Assembly (NCBI GenBank): GCA_022559845.1
Contig: CM040126.1
Location: 120,256,886-120,320,885, forward strand
From: Amorphophallus konjac
Taxonomy: Eukaryota; Streptophyta; Magnoliopsida; Alismatales; Araceae
Direction of reading: 5' to 3'
DNA: 64,000 nt
Below, one piece after another: positions 43,201 through 54,113 of this stretch. The notes beneath the pieces are model-generated. The model was not told where the DNA came from, ran no database searches, and saw only the letters and a list, made by a program, of their open reading frames with translations. Each line of letters starts with the position of its first letter. Within the stretch, counting starts at the first letter, position 1. A program made the position numbers and the translations under genes.

Positions 43201-44000
43201 AACGAACCCCAACACCTAGAGCAAACCCACACAGGGATATCCGTGGATCACCAGATATGTCCCGGGGATAAAATTAAAGGGAGTCAAACTCCCTTATGTT
43301 CCATCAGTTCGTGTCGGGATTACGACAACCCACCCCCCTTTTTTAGCTCGGTGAGCTCTGCCAATGCATGAATGCCACCAGCTCTTATAAGGGAAGAGTC
43401 AAATATTGCCCCAAGGCATACATGTGTAATGCGAGAGGTTCGGCCTCTCTATCTCTCGGCTTTCATCCCGGCACTCCGTGGGTGATAGCCTATTCTCCCC
43501 TGGGCATAATCCAGACTATGGGGAGATGCTGTCGAAATGTTGATCGATGCTTTAAAACCCCATCATGGTTACAGCTCAGTCTGCCTGTGATTTAAATCCG
43601 CTTTCTCCCCTTGCCCCTATACCCAGTTTTGAACCGCTGATTCAATGATATCGTCTGTTTCCGTGGTTGATGTTATTATCTTACCCGCCTTCCTGGCCCT
43701 GGTATGAAGTTTAAAATGGTGCACATGAATATCTGTTTGCCTTATGAGGCCTCCTATTTCGGCGTTTAATCAAGGGTTGTCCTTCTTAGGAAGGGCGTAA
43801 TTAACGTCATAGCCTTTATGGTATGGCGGACTTTTGGTCCCGACTCGGACTTCACAATCGACTGACCAAGTCAAGTCGAGCGCACAATGAAATCGTCACA
43901 CATGTGACTGGCACGCCAATTAACCAAACCAATAAATCAATAAAACAAAAAAATAAAATCAAACAAGTAGACGGAAGAAAAATCCCCGCGTCCACAAGTC

Positions 44001-44018
44001 TGGCACGCCCGGTGGGAC
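44001..44018 (+). other. Primer-binding site of gypsy-B
   Basis: TGGCACGCCCGGTGGGAC lies four bases after the LTR end. TGGCRCGCC...GGTGGGAC-like sites are what I recall for Tat elements; the matching tRNA is not determined here. Confidence 0.7.
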
Positions 44019-44113
44019 CTAGTCTCCCTTCATCTCTACGCCAAGATAGGAGGCCCAGTGGGCCCCCCCTCAAATTTCTGATTCCGTGCTTTCTCTATTT
44101 TCAGGAAACTACA

Positions 44114-46111
44114 ATGACGGCTGGAATCATCTCTGTACACTTTGATCAACAAGTGGTCGATGTACATGTTCGAGAGGGCTACCTGGCGGTACCTCTTGCG
44201 TTCGGATCGATGCCGCCTGCTGTCGGGATGCCCAACTGCTTGGGCCTCATCTTCACTGACTTGCTCGAGATCGACAACCAGGAACAAAAGACTGTTGTCG
44301 AGACATTGCCACAAGCTACCATCCCCAAAATGAGCCGGGGGATGCAGGATACTCCTGAGGTCGTGGCCTGCTTCGTCCATCACGAGGCGAAAAGGGGCGC
44401 ACCCTCTGCTGCTGGAAGAAGGAGGAGATCCGACAGGAGAGCCCGATCTACTGCTGCGGGTCGTCGGATATCCAACTCAGGAAAGACAATGCTGATCGGA
44501 GGGATCCGGACGAACCTCAACGGCCGCCCGAGGGAGGTCAACCCAGATGTGGTTGTCCCGAGAGTACCCACCACCAACAGATTCCAAACTCTGGCTACTA
44601 GGAGGGCCGACGTCGAGAAAGAGGACCGAAGGCCGTTGGCACCAAAGCCGCCCAAGTTCAGGCAGATCTGGCGGCAGAAGAAGACCCAGAGCTGGGCCCC
44701 AGCTCAAGATGAAGAAAACATTGCTGACACCACTGTTGCCCGCTTCAGGGCAGGAAGCAGAAGAGGAAAAGGAAGAGACATGAGAAATGCTATTGCTGTT
44801 CACCCCGGGGCTCGGGGTAGGAGAGATGAGGAAGAGAATGAAGGAAGAAATCTGACTACTATTCGCCCCAGGATGAGGGGCAGAAGATATGAGCAGAAGG
44901 AAGACCTAACGGTCACTCACCCCATGGCTGGGGGCAAAAGATGGGAAAGAAAGAATTATGCTGCTGCTGCCAACTGCTGCCAGGATGGGAGTAGAAGATT
45001 CAGGGAGGAAGAGGAAATGAGAATAAGCGAACCAGTCGCTGCTGTCACTCTAAGAAGACCCAGAGCCTGCGCCAGACAGGCCGATATACTCAAATACTGC
45101 AAAGCCGAGCACCTGACTGCTCAGGTGGGGAGACTGGCTTATCAGCAGAAGGGCCAGGAAAGATTGATGCTCCAACCAAAGCCACGAAGGCACAATCAAG
45201 AGGAGATGAAACAAGTGGCTCAAGACTACTTTCACTACCTGGGGAACTCCGCCCTCGGACAGCAAAGATTATCCCGTGCCTTGGGCACCATGGATGAAGA
45301 AGAAGAAGAAACCCTTCAAGAAGTGATGCTCGGAGTCTCCTCCTCCGATTCCAATGATTATGAAGAAGGCCACAGAGCCGGGTATGGAAAAGAAGGCCTG
45401 CATAGAGAAGAAGCTAGAGAAAGAATATCAGTCTTTGACCGGCTCAAATACCCCGATCAGATGAGAAGGAAAGTCTACAGGCAGAGGGAAAAGATGCAGA
45501 TCTTTGCCTGCAATATGGCCGGGCTTGTCAAAGGGCAGGATATGTTACCGACACAGCCAGATGAACTGCTCAGACTAGCAACCAGACCAGGCCCCGTCAC
45601 AAGAAGAGGCCAGGCGGCAAAAGATAAGATGAAGACTAATGATGAAGCCTGCAAGATCACCACTATGACAGTTAATGTGGTGACAGCGGAAGAGGAAGAC
45701 AATCCCTTCGTTGATGATGCTGAAGGGACTTCAGAAGATCTACAGATCCCGTCAACCCTGGATCCCATGATCCAGATGATGTTTAGAAGATATCAACAAG
45801 AGATCAATGCTCTCAGAAGACAGCTAAATGAGAGGCACGAAGTTACACCGGTCTCCAAGCAAGCCGAGCCTGTGGGGCAGACTGCCAGCTCAACAGAAAT
45901 GGCTATCCCAGCTAATCCTCTTCCGGCTGATAAGGGCAAAGCACCGAGCCAACCCGTTCTGCAGCAGACGGTAGCTCAGCCCTCTGCATCGCAGACGCAG
46001 CCTGCCGCGCCTACCTTGCGCGCAACTGTGATAACAACTCCTTACGGTCAGCAACAAGCTCACTTCTTCCGGAAACATAGATCCAGCCATAGCCCAAAAG
46101 CTGATGATTGA
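44114..46111 (+). CDS. ORF1 of gypsy-B, extra protein before gag
   Basis: The open frame reaches back into the LTR, but the first sensible start after the PBS is ATG at 44114 (MTAGIISVHFDQQVVDV), giving 665 residues. The N-terminal 90 residues look folded. Then comes a basic region with repeated Gly-Arg-Arg units of about 28 residues (for example HPGARGRRDEE, RPRMRGRRYEQ, HPMAGGKRWER). The C-terminal half has an acidic helix, the string VFDRLKYPDQMRRKVYRQRE, and a Gln/Pro-rich end. VFDRL-type strings occur in Tat Gag regions as I recall. It overlaps gag by 8 bases. Ogre-type elements carry an ORF1 of unknown function here; nucleic-acid binding by the Arg repeats is only a guess. Confidence 0.75.
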   Translation: MTAGIISVHFDQQVVDVHVREGYLAVPLAFGSMPPAVGMPNCLGLIFTDLLEIDNQEQKTVVETLPQATIPKMSRGMQDTPEVVACFVHHEAKRGAPSAAGRRRRSDRRARSTAAGRRISNSGKTMLIGGIRTNLNGRPREVNPDVVVPRVPTTNRFQTLATRRADVEKEDRRPLAPKPPKFRQIWRQKKTQSWAPAQDEENIADTTVARFRAGSRRGKGRDMRNAIAVHPGARGRRDEEENEGRNLTTIRPRMRGRRYEQKEDLTVTHPMAGGKRWERKNYAAAANCCQDGSRRFREEEEMRISEPVAAVTLRRPRACARQADILKYCKAEHLTAQVGRLAYQQKGQERLMLQPKPRRHNQEEMKQVAQDYFHYLGNSALGQQRLSRALGTMDEEEEETLQEVMLGVSSSDSNDYEEGHRAGYGKEGLHREEARERISVFDRLKYPDQMRRKVYRQREKMQIFACNMAGLVKGQDMLPTQPDELLRLATRPGPVTRRGQAAKDKMKTNDEACKITTMTVNVVTAEEEDNPFVDDAEGTSEDLQIPSTLDPMIQMMFRRYQQEINALRRQLNERHEVTPVSKQAEPVGQTASSTEMAIPANPLPADKGKAPSQPVLQQTVAQPSASQTQPAAPTLRATVITTPYGQQQAHFFRKHRSSHSPKADD

Positions 46112-47672
46112 AAAGATTGTGGAGATGAAGCTGTCTGAAAAGACTGGTGATGATGCTAGTACCTACGATGTGTACAAGGTACCATATCCTCCCCAGTATG
46201 CTGCTAAGAGACTACCTCCAGGCGTCAGTAAGCCGCCGAAGTTTGAAAATTTTAATGGCCAGGGCTCTCCCAGGGAGCACATAGCTTACTACACCACAAT
46301 CATGGGTGACTTGGCAGCTGATGAAGCTTATCTGCTTAAGTTCTTCGGCTCATCCCTCACCGGGATAGCCTTTGAATGGTATTCAAGCCTGCCGGCTGGG
46401 TCAGTGACCGATTGGCCTGACATGCAAAGAAAGTTCCGCGACAGATTCCACGTCACGGAAAGAGAAATTACAATAGCAGAACTATATGCAACCAGGCAAA
46501 AGCAAGATGAAACAGCACTGGACTACATCAAAAGGTGGAGGAACTTAGCTATGAGATGCAGAAGACCTCCTCATCAAGAAGATGCAGTGCAAATATGTAA
46601 GCAGAGCCTCAGGAGAGAGGTACTGGAAAAGATGATTGGTGCAGATGTCAGAACATTTGACCGATTGAACAATATAGTGGCGGAGGTCGAGACGTTCCTG
46701 TCTAAGCGTCCGACCGCCAGTGCTCCAACTGTGCCGAAAGGGAGATCTAATGATCGACGACCAACGCACTCTGAGGCCAACACCGTCGATTTCAGAACCT
46801 TCGAGCAACAGAAAGGGAAGAAGGGGGCAGATGAAGCTCCCCCACCAGCAGACACAGCAGAAAGAAAAGATAAGGTCTCTCTGAGAAACAAAATGAGAAA
46901 GCCGTACTCTTTCCCGAAAGATAAGACAGCCGCACTATTCAACTGGGCATACAAGTTCAACAAGGTAACATTGCCTGAGCCAAAGAGACCCGATGACGCG
47001 GCGAAGAAAGGTGATCCACTGTTCTGTCCATATCACCGTGCGCTGGGGCACGCAATTGAAGATTGCTACGTCTTCAAAGATATTATGGAAGGCATGGTCA
47101 AAAAGGGCGAGCTACAGCTGGGAGATTACCAGGTAGAGCCACCTCGTCCACATGAGCCTCCGGCATTAAAAATGGCCGCCAATATGATTTCAATCTACCA
47201 GCAGCTGCCTAAGGAGGCCGTTGAAGAATGTACCAGGCATACTTATGAAGCTTGCTTCCTCACCCCACTGAAGGATCAGGAAGGATGGCAGATGAAACCC
47301 ATAAAGAACAGAAAGAAGACTCCCGCAGCCAATACCAGTGGAGCAATTATCCGCGGTGTCACACCAAGGCCTGAACCGCCTCCAGTAAAGCCAGTATGGC
47401 GCACAGCTGAGACAGGGCCAGTCATCCGGATCCCCACTCATAACCGAAGAAGACAAGTCCCCCTACCTGCACATAAGGAAGTAAGTCCTGCAGCCAGGCG
47501 TTTACAGCAGTATATTAATGGGCTCGATGAATATGAACAGAAAAAGCCCGGGCACCTGCTGGTGAAAGACTGTATACTCTGGGAACAGCTCGAAGAATTG
47601 AAAATTAAAGAGCAGTCAGAGGCAGAACAAGAAAAGCTGAGACTGAACCCTTCTGGGGGCAGGGGCCAATAA
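46104..47672 (+). CDS. gag: Gag of gypsy-B
   Basis: 522 residues. The Retrotrans_gag core is plain at about residues 30-175: KPPKFENFNGQGSPREHIAY, LTGIAFEWYSSLPAGSV, FRDRFHVTEREITIAELYA and LDYIKRWRNLAMRCR. A zinc-binding-like Tat motif CPYHRALGHAIEDCYVFKD follows near residue 310. The start overlaps the end of ORF1 by 8 bases in another frame, which suggests reinitiation or frameshifting. Gag would build the cytoplasmic particle that packages element RNA. It is intact from start to stop. The stop lies 54 bases before the first codon listed for the next frame. Confidence 0.9.
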   Translation: MIEKIVEMKLSEKTGDDASTYDVYKVPYPPQYAAKRLPPGVSKPPKFENFNGQGSPREHIAYYTTIMGDLAADEAYLLKFFGSSLTGIAFEWYSSLPAGSVTDWPDMQRKFRDRFHVTEREITIAELYATRQKQDETALDYIKRWRNLAMRCRRPPHQEDAVQICKQSLRREVLEKMIGADVRTFDRLNNIVAEVETFLSKRPTASAPTVPKGRSNDRRPTHSEANTVDFRTFEQQKGKKGADEAPPPADTAERKDKVSLRNKMRKPYSFPKDKTAALFNWAYKFNKVTLPEPKRPDDAAKKGDPLFCPYHRALGHAIEDCYVFKDIMEGMVKKGELQLGDYQVEPPRPHEPPALKMAANMISIYQQLPKEAVEECTRHTYEACFLTPLKDQEGWQMKPIKNRKKTPAANTSGAIIRGVTPRPEPPPVKPVWRTAETGPVIRIPTHNRRRQVPLPAHKEVSPAARRLQQYINGLDEYEQKKPGHLLVKDCILWEQLEELKIKEQSEAEQEKLRLNPSGGRGQ

Positions 47673-47728
47673 AGCCAAATTCCCAGAAAAAGAAGAGACG
47701 GCCCAAGTCCAAGAAGGGAAAGAGGGTC

Positions 47729-50700
47729 GTGACAGTACAATGCAACACCCTGTCAGCACTCTTTACCTCGCCCGGGGAGGACGATGAGGATGAAACATCA
47801 AATGCCCCGCTAGAAGCCAACCATGCCGAGGCCTCAACCTCGGCACATGCAACACGCTCCGGAAGAAGGTGGGGGCGCCCACCACCAGCTAATCATAACA
47901 TTATGTTCAGAGGGGAACAGCCCTACCAGATTCCCGAACCGGAGGTACGAGGTGTCCAGGTTCCTCCCCCTACCGGCTTGTACCAAGAAAAGAAGAAAGG
48001 AGGTCAAACTCCAACATTTCTGGAATTTCTGTCTAGTCTAGAAAATGGGCAGTCGATACAGGCTGGGCCAGATAAAGGCAAGGGACCTCAGCAATCGGCG
48101 TCTGTAGCCTACGAGCGGAATGAGAAAGAAGGGGATAACCCTCTGACGGCACCAGGGGCCATTGCTATAGAAGAATCCTCCCAAGAAGTCAGTCCAGAGG
48201 TTGAGGCCAGCACTGGTCAGCAGAGGCCACGGGCACCACATGAACCTCCAAAGCCCCGATGGGCAGAGGAAATGAGACTGTCTAATGTCAGGGTGGGCAG
48301 CCGGATCATGAAAATGCTAAAGAAGCTCCCTACCAGATTCTCCATCTGGGAGATTCTCTCTCTGAGTGAGGAGGCTCGCCAAGCAATTGTTGATGCCTTG
48401 CAGTCGCCGGCACAATATGAAGCACTCTTGACAGAAGTGAATTCTGGGTCATCAGTTACATTCACAGAGGATGACATGCTGATTCCGAATTCTTGCCATA
48501 ACAGACCGCTATATATGAGGGGCTCCCTGAACTGTCAGCCACTGAGCAGGATACTAATAGATCCCGGGGCTGCCGTGAACATTCTCCCATACCGCATCTA
48601 CCAAAAATATTACTTTGATCTGCAGCTTACCAAGGTCAGAGACATGAAAATTGCGGGATTCAACCAGAAATGTGAGACGCCTCTTGGGGTGGCTGATTTT
48701 AACCTCACATTGGGGGATCTCACTACCGTGGTACGATTCTATGTAATCGACTCCAACACCACATATAAGGCCCTGCTGGGGAGACCGTGGCTGCATGAAT
48801 ATCAGATAGTGCCGTCCACGCTACATCAATGCATTAAATACTGCCATGAAGGAAAAGAAGAGAGGGTGTTTGCGGATCTGCATCCCTTCGAAGTATTCGA
48901 GTGCCATATGCTCGATGCATCCTACTATACGGAGGTGTCGCAAAAGGGTGAAGGGAAAGAGGCTGTGGTCAGCCAGAAAAAGCCGGCGACGAAGGCAAGA
49001 AATTGGTCTCCACCGCCACCAAAGGGCTATATTAAAAAGCATGAGGTATCTCACATCTCTTATGCCGGTGACTTTGCTCGGATCACCCCTCCTAGCATTC
49101 ACCCGGATGATATCAATGAAGAAATGAAAGAAAAGTACACACAAGTGGAGGTGCCGCAGGGTTTATTTAAACCCATCGTCAGCCTCGAGTACCAGACGGT
49201 GCTACCACTGAAGACTATGGAAGTCCCTCGCTTCTGCGAGCCTCCTACCATATTCTACACTGGGGAGTCAGTCGAGGAAGATGATCAAGACTGCATGGTC
49301 CCTGAAGAGGCCGTAAACCAGATGGTGCCAATTACAGGCTTGGATTATACTACCCGACGGGTTTCGCAGATGTTCTCTAAGATGCGAATGCCGTCATTGC
49401 AGCCTGCTGCCCAGAAGAAGGCGTTCAAGGAGCTATGGGATCCGCCTCGGGATAATAAAGAACTGAGGAAGATCACTCAGCACCCAGGATTGGGTTATAC
49501 CCTTCAAGAATACTATGAAGCTGAGGTGGACGTCATATCTGTCTCCTACCAGCATGAAGACCCTCCCGAGGTAGGATATGACAAATACCCCTCGGAAGAT
49601 GAAGAAATCATTTATCAATCCATAATGAACAATGAAGCCCCAGACAGTCGGCCGGAGACGGGGACGTCTGATGAAGCAAAGAAAGATTGGTGCTGGGAAG
49701 ACCTACCTTGCAAAGAAGAGCTGTTCCATGCTGAAGCAAAGTTTGACACGGGAATCCCGGATGAAGACCAAGTAACCAAAGAGCTCAGGGAATGCCTGGA
49801 GTTTGAGCGCATCCTGGAAGAAGTCCGGGCTCTACAGAATGATGATCTCTCAAGGGAGTCTGCATCAGAAGAGCCTCTAAGGGCGGAAGACTCCGTCTTT
49901 GAGTTTCCTGCTGATCCAGTTACGTCCTCGGGGCATACTGAACAGAATACAACAATATTGGCCGTATATGATGAGCCAGCACCCGCTGATGACCAGTATG
50001 ATGAAACAGAAAATCATGAAACTGAAGAAGATTATATCCCGGGAGGCTTCATTGACTTACAAGAAGCCCCGCCCGAGGTCGAAGATGGAGGTCAGGCCAC
50101 CGTCGATGAGCTTGTGGAAATAAATCTGGGGACCGCAGATGAGCCAAGGCCGACATTCCTCAGTGCACTGCTGGAGCCAGCTACCAGGGAACAGTATATA
50201 CAGTTTTTGAAGGAATTCCGAGACTGCTTTGCATGGACATATGATGAAATGCCGGGACTGAGTTCTGATGTGGCACAGCACCGATTGGCAATAAACCCAG
50301 AGGCTAGCCCTGTAAAGCAGCCTTCCAGGAGAATGCGCCCTGAATTAATAAATCAGATTAACAAAGAGGTTGACAAGCTGATTGATGTAGGCTTTGTTGA
50401 AGAAAATCAATACACTACATGGCTAGCCAATATAGTGCCCGTAAAGAAGAAGAATGGGCAGATCAGAATATGTGTTGATTTCCGGGACCTTAATAAGGCT
50501 TGCCCGAAAGATGACTTCCCAGTACCAATCACTGAAGTGATGATCGATGCGACTACTGGTCATGAGGCCCTATCATTTATGGATGGGTCATCCGGATACA
50601 ACCAAATCTGGATTGCTGAGGAAGACAGAGTGCACACTGCATTCCGTACCCCGAAGGGGATATTCCACTACAAAAGGATGCCGTTTGGTCTCAAGAATGC

Positions 50701-51589
50701 CGGCGCTACCTACCAAAGAGCTATGACCAAGATCTTTGATGATTTGCTCTTCAAGAAAGTAGAGTGCTACATTGATGATTTGGTAGTAAAAACTAAAAGA
50801 AGAGAAGACCATTTGCAAGACCTGAGGGTAGTATTCCTGAGGCTGCGCAAATATGAACTCAAGATGAATCCCATGAAATGTGCCTTCGGCATGTCCAGTG
50901 GTAAATTCCTCAGGTTTATTGTCCGTCATAGGGGCATTGAAATTGACCCATCCAAGATTAAGGCTATCCAGGAGCTCCCTCCACCAAGGAATCTGTCCGA
51001 GCTGAGATCTCTGCAAGGGCGTCTAGCCTATATCCGATGATTTATATCAAATCTGTCGGGAAGATGCCACCCCTTTCACAAGCTCATGATGAAAGATGTG
51101 CCGTTCCTCTGGGACGATGGCTGTCAGGAAGCCTTTGAGAAGCTGAAAGAATATCTCAAGACCCCTCCGGTGCTGGGGGCACCAATTAAGGGCAGGCCCT
51201 TGGTACTGTATATCGCAGCCACATGCTGTTCCCTGGGGGCAATGCTGGCACAGATAAATGAAGAAGGCAAAGAACAAGCCTTATACTATCTGAGTAGGAG
51301 GCTGATTAGAACTGAAGAAGGTTACAGCTACATAGAAAAGACCTGCTTGGCACTGGTCTTTGCTGTCAAAAAGCTCCGACACTATATGTTGTCACATGAA
51401 GTCAGATTGATATCTGCAGCAGATCCGCTCAAATATATATTGACTCAGCCAGTACTGAAGGGCCGGTTGGGCAAATGGGCAGTAATCCTGATGGAATTCG
51501 ATATTACCTATACACCCCAGAGGGCAATAAAAGGACAGGCCGTGGCTGATTTCTTCGCAGAGCATCCTGTGCCGAAAATGATATGCTAG
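47729..51589 (+). CDS. pol: Protease-RT-RNase H of gypsy-B, one nonsense codon
   Basis: The frame opens without an ATG just after gag and is shifted by one base, so it is probably made as a Gag-Pol fusion. Protease: LIDPGAAVNILPYRIYQ near residue 278, with Asp-Pro-Gly in place of Asp-Thr/Ser-Gly, then YKALLGRPWLHE. RT: KKKNGQIRICVDFRDLNKA, FMDGSSGYNQI, FRTPKGIFHYKRMPFGLKNA and catalytic YIDDLVVK near residue 1014. A TGA at 51038-51040 falls in LAYIR-stop-FISNL, where the family has a second Arg, so CGA probably became TGA. The same frame then continues as the first RNase H (VPFLWDDGCQEAFEKLK, LYYLSRRLIRTEEGYSYIEK) to 51589. Otherwise intact. Confidence 0.92.
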
Positions 51590-52296
51590 GGACTGAGTTA
51601 CCCGATGATGAAACACTCGAGGCCTGCCAGGCTCAGTCAGTTATGTGGCAACTATTCTTTGATGGAGCATCTAGAACAGAGACAGACTCCGATGGAAAGA
51701 CCAGAATACGGGCCGGGGCCGGTATTGTGCTGAAGTCACCAGAAGGGGAGGTCGTGCATACTTCCTGTTCTATAAACAAGCCCTGCACCAATAATGAGGC
51801 CGAGTATGAAGCTCTGATAATCGGGCTATATGTCAGCCTCAACATGGGTATCCAAATGCTTCAAGTATTCGGGGATTCGATGCTGATAATAAAACAGATC
51901 CAAGGGGAGTTCGAAGTGCGGAAGCCAGAACTGAGTCCCTACCACCAAGAAGCTGTGCGCCTCATGGCGAAGTTCTACCATATTGAGCTCAAGCATGTGG
52001 GCCGTGGACACAATGCCCAGGCTGATGCACTGGCAAAGCTGGCCAGCTCACTAGCAGTTCCGCCAAATAAGACACTGAACATTGTCGTCATGAACCGGCG
52101 GCAAGTCCCCAGTATGCTAGAAGGGTGCCCCGAAGAAGACGAAGTTGCCACCATCAGCACAGAACAAGCATCTGATTGGAGACAGCACCTGCTGCAGTGG
52201 TTTCTACACCAACAACTGCCGCAGATAAGAGAAGAAAAGATGAAACTCCTAAGAATCAAAGATTCTTATGAACTCAGGAATGGAATTTTGTTCTGA
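51583..52296 (+). CDS. Second (archaeal-type) RNase H of gypsy-B
   Basis: 237 residues in the next frame, overlapping the previous one by 7 bases. The HPVPK to DMLGTELPDDE junction looks like loss of one base near 51577. Four conserved acidic sites of the RNase HI fold are visible: Asp in LFFDGASR, Glu in NNEAEYEALI, Asp in VFGDSMLI and Asp in GRGHNAQADALAKLA. This second domain, distinct from the RNase H after RT, marks Tat elements. It is thought to have been gained from a cellular or archaeal-like enzyme. It would help degrade the RNA strand. The frame ends at TGA 52294-52296, three bases before the integrase frame continues in phase. Confidence 0.9.
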   Translation: MLGTELPDDETLEACQAQSVMWQLFFDGASRTETDSDGKTRIRAGAGIVLKSPEGEVVHTSCSINKPCTNNEAEYEALIIGLYVSLNMGIQMLQVFGDSMLIIKQIQGEFEVRKPELSPYHQEAVRLMAKFYHIELKHVGRGHNAQADALAKLASSLAVPPNKTLNIVVMNRRQVPSMLEGCPEEDEVATISTEQASDWRQHLLQWFLHQQLPQIREEKMKLLRIKDSYELRNGILF

Positions 52297-52299
52297 ATA

Positions 52300-53391
52300 A
52301 TGGCAGATGCACGCAAGAAGATTCTACTCCGCTGTCTGTCCACTGAGGAAGCCTGGCAAGCGATGAAAGAAACACATGCTGGGACAGCAGGTGCCCACCA
52401 GGCTGGTCCCAAGATGAAGATAGAAATCAAGAAGCTGGGCTACTATTGGCCCACCATGTTTGAAGACTGCTGTAAATTTGCAAAATCATGCCAGAAATGC
52501 CAGGAGCATGCTACTGTGCCTAGAAGGCCTCCTACGACTCTGCACCCTACAGTTCCCAGTTGGCCGTTTGCACAATGGGGAACTGATGTAGTCGGGCCAC
52601 TGCCGACTTCCTCGGCCGGACATAAGTACATACTGGCCATAACAGATTACTTCTCCAGATGGGCGGAGGCTATAGCATTAAGAGAAGTGACTGGTGAACT
52701 GGTCGCCAGATTCATCAAGCAGAACATTATCTTCCGGTTCGGGATCCCCAGTCGAATAATATCTGACAATGGAAGTCATTTCAGAAATCAGAAGGTCTAT
52801 CGGCTTGCTGAGAAGTATAAGATCGAATGGAGGACCTCCACTCCTTACAATCCACAGGCAAACGGATTGGCAGAAGCTTTTAACAAGACTCTCTGCACCT
52901 TGCTGGCCAAGGTCGTCAGTTCTAATAAGAAGAACTGGGAAGAGAAAATGTATGAAGCTCTGTGGGCATACCGCACCGTCTTCAAGACACCTACAGGGTG
53001 CTCACCATACTCGCTAGTATACGGCTCAGAGGCAGTGGTTCCGCTAGAGCTGGAAGTCCCGTCACTCAGAGTGGCAGTCCAATACGGCCTGGCCCGTGGC
53101 GAACAGACCAATGCAGAAAGAAGACTAGAAGAACTGACTGAATTGGAAGGGAAGCGCCTCCGAGCCCAGAAGAGTATCCAAATGTATCAGGCCCGCATGG
53201 CCACTGCATTCAACAAACTCGTAAGAGGACGAGAATTCAAGAAAGGTGACTTCGTCATGGTCAAGAAAAAAGAAGTCATGGCGTCCAACCCAAAAGGAAA
53301 GCTGAATGCTAACTGGGAAGGTCCTTATGTGATACAGAGGGTCTACGAAGGAGGGGCCTACGTGGTTGTTAACCATCGAGGGGAAATCTAA
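52300..53391 (+). CDS. pol: Integrase of gypsy-B
   Basis: 363 residues in the same frame as the second RNase H; one TGA separates them and looks like a mutated codon. The zinc finger is H26, H33, C64, C67. The catalytic triad is D96 (WGTDVVGPLP), D156 (IISDNGSHF) and E192 (NGLAEAFNKT), with 35 residues between the last two. The C-terminal part contains FKKGDFVMVKKK and NWEGPYVIQ, the usual gypsy GPY/F module. The stop at 53389-53391 lies in GEI-stop-FSPLNGRHL, so about 20 family-typical residues follow in frame. It would insert the cDNA; all catalytic residues are kept. Confidence 0.92.
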   Translation: MADARKKILLRCLSTEEAWQAMKETHAGTAGAHQAGPKMKIEIKKLGYYWPTMFEDCCKFAKSCQKCQEHATVPRRPPTTLHPTVPSWPFAQWGTDVVGPLPTSSAGHKYILAITDYFSRWAEAIALREVTGELVARFIKQNIIFRFGIPSRIISDNGSHFRNQKVYRLAEKYKIEWRTSTPYNPQANGLAEAFNKTLCTLLAKVVSSNKKNWEEKMYEALWAYRTVFKTPTGCSPYSLVYGSEAVVPLELEVPSLRVAVQYGLARGEQTNAERRLEELTELEGKRLRAQKSIQMYQARMATAFNKLVRGREFKKGDFVMVKKKEVMASNPKGKLNANWEGPYVIQRVYEGGAYVVVNHRGEI

Positions 53392-53469
53392 TTCTCCCCA
53401 CTCAACGGAAGACATCTAATGCTGTATCATGCGGCACAACCGGCATTCCCCGAGTGATCAGGCAAAGCT

Positions 53470-54075
53470 ACCCCTTTCCCGGTCTAGTGGCACTCCGCCC
53501 TAACCGAGCTACCCTTTTCTTGGTCTAGCGGCACTCCGCCCTAGCCAAGCTACACCCCTTTCCGTGGTCTAGCGGCACTCCGCCCTAGCCAAGCTACCAT
53601 TTCTTCATCTAGCGGTACTCCGCCCTAGCTGAGCTACCCATTTCCTTGGTCTAGCGGCACTCCGCCCTAGCCAAGCTACACCCTTTTCTCGGTCTAGCGG
53701 CACTCCGCCCTAACCGAGCTACCCTTCCCTTGGTCTAGCGGCACTCCGCCCTAACCGAGCTACCCCTTCCTTGGTCTAGTGGCACTCCGCCCTAGCCGAG
53801 ATACCCTTTTCTTGGTCTAGCGGCACTCCGCCCTAGCCAAGCTACAACCTTTTCCCGGTCTAGCGGCACTCCGCCCTAGCCGAGCTACCATTTTCCCGGT
53901 CTGGCGGCACTCCGCCCTAACCGAGCTACCCATTTCTTGGTCTGGCGGCACTCTGCCCTAACCGAGCTACCCATTTCTTGGTATAATGGCACTCCGCCCT
54001 AGCCAAGCTACACCCATTTCCCGGTCTAGCGGCATTCCGCCCTAACCAAGCTGCCCTCATCTTAAGCTGGTGGCA
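53470..54075. repeat. 42-bp tandem repeat array downstream of the integrase
   Basis: About 14 copies of GGTCTAGCGGCACTCCGCCC with linkers such as TAACCGAGCTACCC, at 39-44 bp intervals. There is no long conserved frame. It is the first of several arrays in the 3' region, a known habit of Tat elements and a possible seed of satellite DNA. Confidence 0.92.
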
Positions 54076-54113
54076 TTCCGACCTGTCACCCTCTAAAAAG
54101 GGAGAGAAAGAGA

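Larger units (their letters stand above)
41214..43996 (+). repeat. 5' LTR of gypsy-B, 2.8 kb
   Basis: It starts TGTTGACACCTTGAAAATG and ends GCGTCCACA, four bases before the PBS. A TATA box (TATAAAA, 41769-41775) lies after a small GCGCCGAGAAG cluster (41683-41745), and a purine-rich AGAGAGAAAA tract follows it. A large GCGCCGGGAACCCC cluster fills 42750-43200. The end of the LTR (43798-43850) is shared with gypsy-A. Confidence 0.93.

Noticed and set aside
42576..43371. Proline/arginine-rich frames with repeated RREP peptides
   Set aside because: They translate the GCGCCGGGAACCCC motif cluster in the LTR.
43823..44113. Using the upstream ATG at 43823 as the start of ORF1
   Set aside because: It lies inside the LTR and before the PBS; the first start after the PBS is 44114.
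53470..54075. CRISPR-like array of regularly spaced repeats
   Set aside because: Spacers are themselves repeated and degenerate, there are no cas genes, and the setting is a plant retrotransposon.
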